Shown here in pieces: positions 1 to 5,324 of a stretch of 5,324 nucleotides of DNA (positions within the stretch are counted from its first letter, which is position 1; each line of letters opens with the position of its first letter). The translations under genes and the position numbers were made by a program. The notes under the pieces were generated by a model that saw only the letters and a list, made by a program, of their open reading frames with translations, was not told where the DNA came from and ran no database searches. Origin of the DNA: Planctomycetaceae bacterium (GTDB lineage Bacteria; Planctomycetota; Planctomycetia; Pirellulales; UBA1268); contig JABHNP010000030.1 in NCBI GenBank assembly GCA_018694455.1, forward strand, positions 1 to 5,324, given 5' to 3'.

Positions 1-428
1 GACGACATGTTGAAGTCGAAGATACATGCCTAGCGGTTCTTCAACTCAAGAATGGTGGTCTCGGCCAAATACTTGCAACAACAAGCCTTTTCCCTGGCAA
101 CTTGCGCCGCTTCATATTTGGTGGTCGTGGGGGAACGGCAGAGGTAGAGGAGGAACAAATAGTGAACTGGCAGTTCAGAGAATCTCACTCTGAAGATGAT
201 ACTATTCGTTCACAATTCTGTAATATAAGTAGCACAACAGGAGGTGCCGCTGACCCAATGGCAATAAACTATTCGTGCCATACACGAAATTTCCAACAGT
301 TCTTCGATGCTTTACGGGCTGGGGAAAAGCCTCCGCTCGACGGCCACGAGGGCCGTAAAGCGGTTGCAATCATCGAAGCCTGCTATAAATCAGCTGCAAC
401 TGGCAAATTCGTGAAAATCTCCGACTAA
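1..428 (+). CDS. Gfo/Idh/MocA family NAD(P)-dependent oxidoreductase, C-terminal part (5' truncated)
   Basis: This is the C-terminal 141 residues of a gene that begins outside the window; the first complete codon is at position 3 and it ends in TAA. The frame is open from the edge, so the TTG at position 102 is not the true start. Visible sequence matches the C-terminal alpha/beta substrate domain of Gfo/Idh/MocA dehydrogenases. It begins with a strand reading VEVEDTCLAVLQLKNGGLGQI (about residues 3-23), then FIFGGRGGTAEVEEE (about 37-51), then the usual final helices FFDALRAGEKPPLDGHEGRKA and IIEACYKSAATGKFVKI. Family members oxidise or reduce a hydroxyl of a sugar, inositol or sugar acid using NAD(P) in the cytoplasm. 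The Rossmann domain and the EKP motif lie outside the window, so the cofactor and catalytic residues cannot be checked. The isomerase/epimerase gene follows after 37 bp on the same strand, a typical operon pairing in sugar and cyclitol catabolism. Substrate unknown. Confidence 0.88.
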   Translation, partial: RHVEVEDTCLAVLQLKNGGLGQILATTSLFPGNLRRFIFGGRGGTAEVEEEQIVNWQFRESHSEDDTIRSQFCNISSTTGGAADPMAINYSCHTRNFQQFFDALRAGEKPPLDGHEGRKAVAIIEACYKSAATGKFVKISD

Positions 429-465
429 TTAGCTTTCCATCTATACCACCACTGGATACTACAAC

Positions 466-1287
466 ATGCAGTATGGAATTTGTAACGAGACATTTGGGAA
501 CTGGTCGTTGAAGCGGAGCTGTGAATTCGCTGCTGAATCCGGATATTCCGGAATCGAAATTGCGCCATTCACACTGGCTGAAGATCCTCGCAAACTTTCT
601 GCCAACCAAAGGGATGATTTTCGACGCATCATTGCGCAAGCCGGACTTGAGTGTATTGGCCTCCATTGGCTTCTCGCGAAAACTGAAGGCTTACATGTGA
701 CTTCACCTGATAAAAATATTCGCGTTCAAACAATTGTATATCTCAGTGAACTGATTCGATTGTGTAGAGATCTTGGTGGAAAGACCCTTGTGTTTGGGTC
801 TCCACACCAAAGAAGCCTGGTGGCCGATGTTACAAAAGATGATGCTGATGGATTCTTGGAGGAGACCTTCAGTGCATTAATTCCCGTTCTCGAAGAAACA
901 GATACCGTTCTCGCTCTTGAGCCACTATCGCCAGTTGAAACCGATGTCCTTACTACTGCAGCTGAGACACGTACCATAATTGATTCGATTGGCTCACCAC
1001 ACATCAAACTTCATCTAGATGTAAAGGCTATGGCATCCGAAAATCAATCCATGCCCGAGATCATCCACGCGAGTGCTGCTCACCTCGAACACTTCCATGC
1101 CAACGACACCAATCTCCAAGGGCCTGGATTTGGGGCGATCGAATTCGGACCAATATTTCAAGCGCTTCATGAAATCTCATATGCTGGATGGGTGAGTGTT
1201 GAGGTTTTCGATTATGCTCCCGGTGTAGAGCAGCTTGTCCGTGAAAGCATTCGATATATGCAACAAGTCGAAGCTGATGTTGAGTAA
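466..1287 (+). CDS. Sugar phosphate isomerase/epimerase family protein (xylose isomerase-like TIM barrel)
   Basis: A complete 273-residue protein, the usual length for the AP endonuclease 2/xylose isomerase-like TIM-barrel superfamily (IolE, IolI, tagatose/psicose epimerase relatives). These cytoplasmic enzymes use a divalent metal to isomerise, epimerise or dehydrate sugars and cyclitols. Likely metal ligands fall at the expected strand ends: E152 in LALEPLSP, D185 in KLHLDVKAM, H211 in EHFHANDTN and E246 in VSVEVFDY. H67 in IGLHWLL and E31 in GIEIAPF fit the conserved active-site positions near the first strands. The loop GPGFGAIEFGPI (219-230) is the family's G-x-G-x3-F signature before the last strands. 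The ATG at 466 is chosen because MQYGICNETFG begins directly at strand 1; the ribosome-binding site is weak (TGGA about 9 bp upstream), so translation may be helped by coupling to the oxidoreductase 37 bp upstream. The pair probably forms one transcript acting on the same sugar or cyclitol. No sequence feature fixes the substrate; annotation as IolE or IolI would be over-reach. Confidence 0.92.
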   Translation: MQYGICNETFGNWSLKRSCEFAAESGYSGIEIAPFTLAEDPRKLSANQRDDFRRIIAQAGLECIGLHWLLAKTEGLHVTSPDKNIRVQTIVYLSELIRLCRDLGGKTLVFGSPHQRSLVADVTKDDADGFLEETFSALIPVLEETDTVLALEPLSPVETDVLTTAAETRTIIDSIGSPHIKLHLDVKAMASENQSMPEIIHASAAHLEHFHANDTNLQGPGFGAIEFGPIFQALHEISYAGWVSVEVFDYAPGVEQLVRESIRYMQQVEADVE

Positions 1288-1308
1288 ACAGTCAGACAAC
1301 GACACTTG

Positions 1309-2319
1309 CTATATTTCAACAGCTGGAGTGAATTTTTTCGATTTTTGGCGGAGTGTTTCTGATGGTAGCTCCCCAAATATTTTCCGGTACCGATCCGCAA
1401 AACGACCGAGTTCGGTAAATCCGTAAGACAAAGCAATGTCTGTCACACTAGCGGACTCTTGATCTGACTTTCTAAGAGCAATGTACGCACGGCAAAGCCG
1501 TCTGTCTGTAAAAAATTGAAGTGGACTCTTTCCAATTATTGTTCTGAAAGCAAGCTCCATCGTTCTACGACTTACGTTCAGATTTGCACAGAGCAGTGCA
1601 ATATTTAACACATTTGGTTCGCTAACATCCATGAGCGTAAGGGCGGCTTCAACAACATGCTTTGAGGCCGAATTATTTAACGACTCTGTTTCACCTGGCT
1701 CCAAGAGAGAACGGGCCGCAGTGAGCAACTCCTTTTCAAACATTGCTTTCCGAGTCTCATCATTGCCTAGTGAAACTTGCATCAAAAGACTGCAGAGCCG
1801 GTAAGTCCATCGGCGAATCCTCTCAGGATCTACTTGGAGAAAAGGCGACTTGTTGTAATCAAAAATGGTGTTGATCTCCACGGCATGACCAAGGCTCCCA
1901 ATCTCCAACCATTCGGCACACCACTCGCGATCGAGAATCATCACTATATGACGCTGGCCTGCATTGTAGGTGGCATGAATTGTTCTCCCAGAGTGGGCAA
2001 TTGGCATCTGTCCAACTGAAAGCGAACTCCCCCACCAATTTGCACCTGTATCAGAAATGGGCAGGCAACAGGCAAGACGATTCCCCCGCAAATGTCCAAA
2101 ATTATGTGACCCTGATCCATATTCCTCGAGATAGAGTGCCGCACGATGGGTGCCAGCAAATTGAACCTTGCGACTGAACGCACCTTGGACGAGTTGAACT
2201 GTTTCATATTCATACAGAAGATCAAAAATCTTATTATCTTCTGCTGGATCTAAGGATTGCACATGACCCACGAGCAGTTCTGAACTTTGCTCAGCAGTAA
2301 CTTGTTTAATAACAGACAT
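1309..2319 (-). CDS. AraC family transcriptional regulator (EutR-like layout)
   Basis: A complete 336-residue DNA-binding regulator. The C-terminal AraC/XylS domain has two helix-turn-helix units. The first is at about 238-270 (LNIALLCANLNVSRRTMELAF, then the linker helix IIGKSPLQFF). The second is at about 292-324 (VTDIALSYGFTELGRFADRYRKIFGELPSETLR), which closely matches the family consensus. The N-terminal 230 residues hold a probable cupin-like sensing domain (YETVQLVQGAFSRKVQFAGTHRAALYLEEY and following) whose order resembles EutR-type regulators as I recall them; the ligand is unknown. The ATG at 2319 is supported by AGGGA on the minus strand with a 7-nt spacer. The gene converges on the epimerase gene with 21 bp between stops and lies 77 bp downstream of the CDF transporter on the same strand. 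It could be co-transcribed with the transporter or have its own promoter in that gap. Neighbouring sugar genes are candidate targets, but no shared divergent promoter links them. Confidence 0.93.
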   Translation of the reverse strand: MSVIKQVTAEQSSELLVGHVQSLDPAEDNKIFDLLYEYETVQLVQGAFSRKVQFAGTHRAALYLEEYGSGSHNFGHLRGNRLACCLPISDTGANWWGSSLSVGQMPIAHSGRTIHATYNAGQRHIVMILDREWCAEWLEIGSLGHAVEINTIFDYNKSPFLQVDPERIRRWTYRLCSLLMQVSLGNDETRKAMFEKELLTAARSLLEPGETESLNNSASKHVVEAALTLMDVSEPNVLNIALLCANLNVSRRTMELAFRTIIGKSPLQFFTDRRLCRAYIALRKSDQESASVTDIALSYGFTELGRFADRYRKIFGELPSETLRQKSKKFTPAVEI

Positions 2320-2326
2320 TGCTTCA

Positions 2327-2331
2327 TCCCT
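2327..2331 (-). promoter_or_regulatory. Ribosome-binding site of the AraC-family gene
   Basis: The minus strand reads AGGGA followed by a 7-nt spacer and the ATG at 2319. It supports that ATG as the start of the regulator. It is the better of only two recognisable Shine-Dalgarno sites for minus- and plus-strand starts in the window, the other being in front of the gene at 3460. Confidence 0.55.
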
Positions 2332-2396
2332 ACTGAATAAATAGGTGTTTCCTCGTTCACGCCAAGAAGCACATTCAGTTTTTCACCTTAATTAAT

Positions 2397-3314
2397 CTAC
2401 ACACTGCCACGGGTCTGCTGTGGACAGGCCTGCGACTCCGACAATTCTTCGAACTGTAAGGTTGCATGAGTAATAGCAAACCTTTCTCGTAGTATATGCC
2501 TCGCTTTTTCGAGGGAACCCTGCCGACTCTCATCAGCGAATACAAGATGTGCTGTCAACATGACATCTGAAGTACTCATGCCCCAGACATGCAAATCATG
2601 AATTTCAAGAACGCCAGGCACCTCGTTCAAAGCCTGAGATAGCTCCTCAATATTTATTCGTCGCGGTACTGCATCCATGACAAGATCTACACTTTCTGTG
2701 AAGAGGCTCCACGTGCCCCAGATTATCACTGCCATGATTACAATGCTAACTACTGGGTCAATCCAGTCCATGCCCGTCGTCATGATGGCCACTCCAGCAA
2801 CGACAACGCCAACTGATACTGCCGCATCAGCAGCCATGTGCAAAAATGCCCCCCGCACATTAGCATCTTCCTTACTGCCCCTTATAAAAAGTATGGCTGT
2901 TGCAGTATTGATAACAACGCCAATCGCCGCAACAACAACCATCGTAAGTCCAGTAACAGGTGCCGGCTCAGTGAATCGATGAATCGCCTCCCATAAAATT
3001 GCAAAACAGGCTGCGAACAGAAGCACTGCATTTAGAAAAGCCGCGTATATGGTTGCACGACGAAATCCGAATGTGAATTTCGATGTAGGCGGCCGACGCG
3101 CAAGATAGCTAGCACCCCACGCAAGGAGAAGCCCAACAACGTCGCTTGCATTATGACCGGCGTCAGCAACCAGGGCCAAGGAGCCACTAAAAAAACCAAA
3201 ACCAAATTCTACAACAACAAAGATTAAGTTAAGGCTCACTCCGATCATCATCGCCCGATCAAGACTATCAGGCGTCATTGCATGAGAGTGATTATGTGAA
3301 TGGTGACCAGTCAT
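2397..3314 (-). CDS. Cation diffusion facilitator (CDF) family metal efflux transporter, CzcD/ZitB-like
   Basis: A 305-residue inner-membrane antiporter that exports divalent metals (Zn, possibly Cd or Co) from the cytoplasm against protons. Six membrane segments are visible at roughly 22-43, 47-71, 88-110, 122-145, 155-179 and 186-207. The transport site is intact: H54 and D58 in DAGHNASD (segment 2) and H159 and D163 in FLHMAAD (segment 5), the HD-HD set associated with zinc. The cytoplasmic C-terminal domain follows (about 215-290), with the family motif EVPGVLEIHDLHVW and later HATLQFE. The N-terminus MTGHHSHNHSHAM is His-rich, as in CzcD-like members, and this is why the ATG at 3314 is preferred. 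In-frame upstream starts exist (ATG at 3380, GTG at 3398), but they add charged residues not typical of the family. No start has a good ribosome-binding site, so the 5' end is the uncertain part. The AraC gene lies 77 bp downstream on the same strand, and the second oxidoreductase is divergent. No metal-responsive regulator is seen nearby. Confidence 0.92.
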   Translation of the reverse strand: MTGHHSHNHSHAMTPDSLDRAMMIGVSLNLIFVVVEFGFGFFSGSLALVADAGHNASDVVGLLLAWGASYLARRPPTSKFTFGFRRATIYAAFLNAVLLFAACFAILWEAIHRFTEPAPVTGLTMVVVAAIGVVINTATAILFIRGSKEDANVRGAFLHMAADAAVSVGVVVAGVAIMTTGMDWIDPVVSIVIMAVIIWGTWSLFTESVDLVMDAVPRRINIEELSQALNEVPGVLEIHDLHVWGMSTSDVMLTAHLVFADESRQGSLEKARHILRERFAITHATLQFEELSESQACPQQTRGSV

Positions 3315-3459
3315 ACAGTAAAAAAGTCGTATAGGTTCATCCTGACCATGCAGATCCCGCGATCTGCGTGGTAGGATCATAACGTTTTCAAACACCACCG
3401 TCGTATTTATTTTCGAGCCATAGCATTATTCCATAGATGATCTCAAAAGGAAGAACTTC
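3315..3459. other. Divergent intergenic region between the CDF transporter and the oxidoreductase
   Basis: These 145 bp separate two divergent starts and so must hold the promoter of the oxidoreductase and probably that of the transporter. If the transporter starts at an upstream alternative (3380 or 3398), the true gap shrinks to about 60-80 bp. I see AT-rich blocks around 3403-3412 and 3421-3430, but no convincing -35/-10 pair and no clear operator palindrome. Confidence 0.4.
3447..3453 (+). promoter_or_regulatory. Ribosome-binding site of the second oxidoreductase
   Basis: AAGGAAG lies 6 nt before the ATG at 3460, a good Shine-Dalgarno match at normal spacing. It fixes the start of the oxidoreductase at MSDSLRVAVIG, which runs directly into the first Rossmann strand. 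Confidence 0.6.
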
Positions 3460-4590
3460 ATGAGCGATTCACTTCGAGTAGCGGTAATTGGTAGCACTTC
3501 CTCTGGCGGGTGGGGACACAATATCGATGAGCTCTTTATTAAAACACCAGGCCTTCGTACCGTTGCTGTTTGCGACGACACTAAGAGTGGGCTTATCGAG
3601 GCTCTCAATCGTCATCAGCTACCGGAAACAAAAGACACTGCATTCCTCAATTGGCACAACATGCTCAAGGAGATAAAGCCTGATATTGTCGCAATTTGTT
3701 CTCGTCATATTCAGCAGCACGCAAACATAGCCATCGCTTCAGCTGAAGCTGGTGTTTGTGGTATTTTTATCGAAAAGCCTTTTGTGAGATCTGTCTCAGA
3801 GGCAGATGCAGTAGTTTCAGCCTGCGAGAATTCCAACACGAAGCTCAATCTTGCCCTCGTCAATCGGTATTGCCCAACAATTGCCGTTGTCTGTGAATTA
3901 ATTGCTGACGGGAAACTTGGCAGACTTATTGAAATACGAGCGCGTGGGAAAGAAGATGTGCGAGGCGGAGGCGAAGACCTATGGGTACTTGGCCCGCATG
4001 TTCTTGATCTGATGGTGTACTTCGGCGGTGCGCCTCAGTGGTGCAGTGCGACAGTAACAAAAGAGGGGAAGCCGGTAGCTCTGAATGATTTTAGTCCTGG
4101 GCCTGAAGGACTTCCCATGATCGCTGGTGATAGTATCACCGCTTCCTTTGGTCTCGCTAATGGCTCAACTGGTTTTTTTGCAAGCACGCGGGAAGCCGGG
4201 CTTAAACAACCAAACTTTGGAATCCCCCTCCTTGGCACAAAAGGTGAGATACACATTCGGCCGGACTTTATTCCGCAAGCATACTTCCGAGCTGCTCCAG
4301 CATGGCGAATGAATCGAACGTACCCATGGATACCAATCGGTAATGAAGGACTTTCTCCTGACCTTACAGACCAAGGCATCAACCGGTCAGAAGTCAGAGC
4401 TTCCTGGGGACGCTTGGCCGTGGCGGATCTTGTTGATGCTATTCAATCGGATCGAGAACCTGAAACCGGCATGTTTACAGGCTTAACACTGACAGAGATG
4501 AATGAGGCAATTTATGCTTCATCACTCACCGGAGAGCGCCTGCACTGGCCACTTGATCGATCAGAACTACGAGCAGTTGTGCCGTTTTAG
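3460..4590 (+). CDS. Gfo/Idh/MocA family oxidoreductase
   Basis: A complete 376-residue cytoplasmic NAD(P)-dependent dehydrogenase. The N-terminal Rossmann domain (about 1-125) starts with LRVAVIGSTSSGGWGHNID. The nucleotide loop is longer than the standard GxGxxG/A, but it resembles a GxTxxGxxGHxxD version that I recall from a subgroup common in Planctomycetes and Verrucomicrobia. VAVCDD (35-40) ends strand 2, where cofactor preference is set. The family EKP motif is E105-K106-P107 in GIFIEKPF, with the lysine expected to be catalytic. The C-terminal domain carries GKEDVRGGGEDLWVLGPHVLDLMVYFGG (163-190); H180 and D183 sit where the family's catalytic His motif is found. The tail has the usual LVDAIQSDREPETGMFTG helix-and-loop. 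The substrate, probably a sugar or derivative, cannot be named. Only the C-terminal part of the oxidoreductase at the left edge can be compared, and the two differ strongly there, so this is not a recent duplicate. It appears monocistronic: the next gene converges on it 40 bp downstream. Confidence 0.93.
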   Translation: MSDSLRVAVIGSTSSGGWGHNIDELFIKTPGLRTVAVCDDTKSGLIEALNRHQLPETKDTAFLNWHNMLKEIKPDIVAICSRHIQQHANIAIASAEAGVCGIFIEKPFVRSVSEADAVVSACENSNTKLNLALVNRYCPTIAVVCELIADGKLGRLIEIRARGKEDVRGGGEDLWVLGPHVLDLMVYFGGAPQWCSATVTKEGKPVALNDFSPGPEGLPMIAGDSITASFGLANGSTGFFASTREAGLKQPNFGIPLLGTKGEIHIRPDFIPQAYFRAAPAWRMNRTYPWIPIGNEGLSPDLTDQGINRSEVRASWGRLAVADLVDAIQSDREPETGMFTGLTLTEMNEAIYASSLTGERLHWPLDRSELRAVVPF

Positions 4591-4606
4591 CCAGTTCCTC
4601 GAAAAC

Positions 4607-4632
4607 AATTATTCAGTCTCTCTACAATAATT
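4607..4632. terminator. Weak inverted repeat between convergent genes, possible bidirectional terminator
   Basis: AATTATT (4607-4613) and AATAATT (4626-4632) form a perfect 7-bp inverted repeat around a 12-nt loop. It lies in the 40-bp gap between two convergent stop codons and overlaps the minus-strand stop. The stem is all A/T and has no strong U-tract, so it would be a poor intrinsic terminator and may be chance in AT-rich spacer. Confidence 0.2.
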
Positions 4633-5324
4633 ACTTTGTGATCCCGACTGATATCGCTTTCACTCGACGACCATCAACTGTGTTTTTGCTAATATTTGTA
4701 ACAGGAGGTGCTATTGGCTGCACCGCGATGCCGTACATAGAAGGCTTTACACCTTCAAACTCCGACGTCGCATTCAGATCTTTCTCTGAAAGCACGGGCG
4801 GTCCCAATACCACTGATGTCGCGCGATTTATATCACGACACCAAATATCATGTGGGATGGCCACATTTCCCCAGGCATCGGCTTCAATTCCACGAGTGGC
4901 AATTGAATTCGACCGCCATCCAGCCGAACGAATTTGTATACCCGTATTTACAAAATCTCGCGCGAGCCAATCAGGTGGACTATATCGGGCATCATAAAAA
5001 ACATAGATGCGACTCGGTTGGCTTGTTGAAAAGTGCAACTGAAATTTGCGTTGAAATCGATGTGTTTGAAACGTCTGAATCAAATCAGCGCCAAGCAGTC
5101 CGTCAGGGAAATCCTCCCCCGGGACTGACTCCCACTTGGGTGTACGGTCACGGAATGCTCGCACGCCATCTCGCATGCCAGATGGAACGAGGCCATAGAA
5201 TCGACGAGTTTTTGGGAGATCTACGTTATCACTGACAGAATGAATAACAGAGTCTTTTCGATCGTGATCAATACCATGGTTCCGAATCTCAACACTGTGA
5301 AGACGTCGAGGTGCCTGTGACCCA
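4631..5324 (-). CDS. FecR/LamG-type surface protein, C-terminal part (5' truncated by right edge)
   Basis: The minus-strand frame is open from the right edge (first complete codon ends at 5323) down to TAA at 4631-4633, giving 230 residues; the ATG at 5176 is internal. The visible part matches, from memory, the conserved C-terminal module of large planctomycete proteins annotated as FecR-domain or LamG-domain. Landmarks are FYGLVPSGMRDGVRAFRDR (about 42-60), LLGADLIQT (76-84), the beta-strand motif IYVFYDARYSPPDWLARDF (about 106-124), VVLGPP (171-176) and MYGIAVQP (196-203). The FecR and LamG domains themselves would lie N-terminal, outside the window, so they are not shown here. Such proteins usually have an N-terminal membrane anchor and are thought to be exported; in Planctomycetes, FecR-like proteins are often paired with ECF sigma factors, but none is visible. 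The last ~28 residues, after MYGIAVQPIAPPVTNIS, look like an unstructured or variable tail. The gene converges on the oxidoreductase. Role unknown. Confidence 0.72.
   Translation of the reverse strand, partial: GSQAPRRLHSVEIRNHGIDHDRKDSVIHSVSDNVDLPKTRRFYGLVPSGMRDGVRAFRDRTPKWESVPGEDFPDGLLGADLIQTFQTHRFQRKFQLHFSTSQPSRIYVFYDARYSPPDWLARDFVNTGIQIRSAGWRSNSIATRGIEADAWGNVAIPHDIWCRDINRATSVVLGPPVLSEKDLNATSEFEGVKPSMYGIAVQPIAPPVTNISKNTVDGRRVKAISVGITK

Noticed and set aside
370..1007. Minus-strand open frames (370-666 and 726-1007) opposite the epimerase.
   Set aside because: The epimerase frame has conserved motifs throughout, so these are antisense shadows with low-complexity Ser/Arg-rich translations.
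1235..1436. Short frames on both strands spanning the convergent junction.
   Set aside because: They overlap the coding ends of the epimerase and the regulator, and have no recognisable features or ribosome-binding sites.
2320..2396. Possible promoter for the AraC gene (minus strand TTGGCG, 16 bp, TATTTA) and a CCTA/TAGG short hairpin.
   Set aside because: The -10 match is only three of six and the hairpin stem is only 4 bp; neither rises above chance in a 77-bp spacer.
2677..2982. Plus-strand open frame of 101 codons, rich in Thr/Met/Ala.
   Set aside because: It is antisense to the transmembrane core of the CDF transporter, and its composition is what the complement of membrane-helix codons produces.
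4035..4382. Minus-strand open frames within the second oxidoreductase.
   Set aside because: They are fully inside a well-supported plus-strand gene, and their translations show no domain-like pattern.
4638..5235. Two overlapping plus-strand open frames (4638-4997 and 4816-5235).
   Set aside because: They lie antisense to the minus-strand FecR/LamG-like frame, which stays open to the window edge and has family-like motifs. The plus-strand translations look like no family and lack good ribosome-binding sites.
1..5324. CRISPR array, tRNA genes, insertion sequence ends, or long direct repeats.
   Set aside because: Reading both strands showed no regularly spaced repeats, no cloverleaf-like segment, no transposase and no matching terminal inverted repeats.

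Overview
This window looks like an ordinary stretch of chromosome from a heterotrophic bacterium with moderate GC (a little under 50% judged by eye). The best taxonomic clue is the gene at the right edge. Its visible C-terminal region carries motifs I recall from large FecR/LamG-type surface proteins of Planctomycetes. The Gfo/Idh/MocA oxidoreductases and the TIM-barrel sugar isomerase/epimerase also fit a planctomycete or related PVC-group genome, where such genes are abundant. This assignment is inference from remembered protein families, not from any search.

Layout from left to right: (1) the 3' end of a Gfo/Idh/MocA-type oxidoreductase, cut by the left edge; (2) 37 bp later on the same strand, a complete sugar phosphate isomerase/epimerase-like TIM-barrel protein; (3) converging on it with a 21 bp gap, a minus-strand AraC-family regulator; (4) 77 bp upstream of the regulator and on the same strand, a CDF-type divalent metal (Zn/Cd/Co) efflux transporter with a His-rich N-terminus; (5) divergent from the transporter, a complete second Gfo/Idh/MocA oxidoreductase; (6) converging on that gene with a 40 bp gap, the C-terminal part of the FecR/LamG-like protein, which runs off the right edge.

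The first two genes probably form an operon for oxidation and isomerisation or epimerisation of a sugar or cyclitol; the substrate cannot be read from sequence. The second oxidoreductase belongs to a different Gfo/Idh/MocA subgroup, with a distinctive N-terminal loop. The AraC regulator sits next to the catabolic pair but shares no promoter region with it, so its target is open. The metal transporter has no obvious link to the sugar genes. There is no gene-free stretch longer than 300 bp. I see no tRNA, rRNA, CRISPR array, insertion sequence or clear attachment site, and no convincing sign of a novel multi-gene system.
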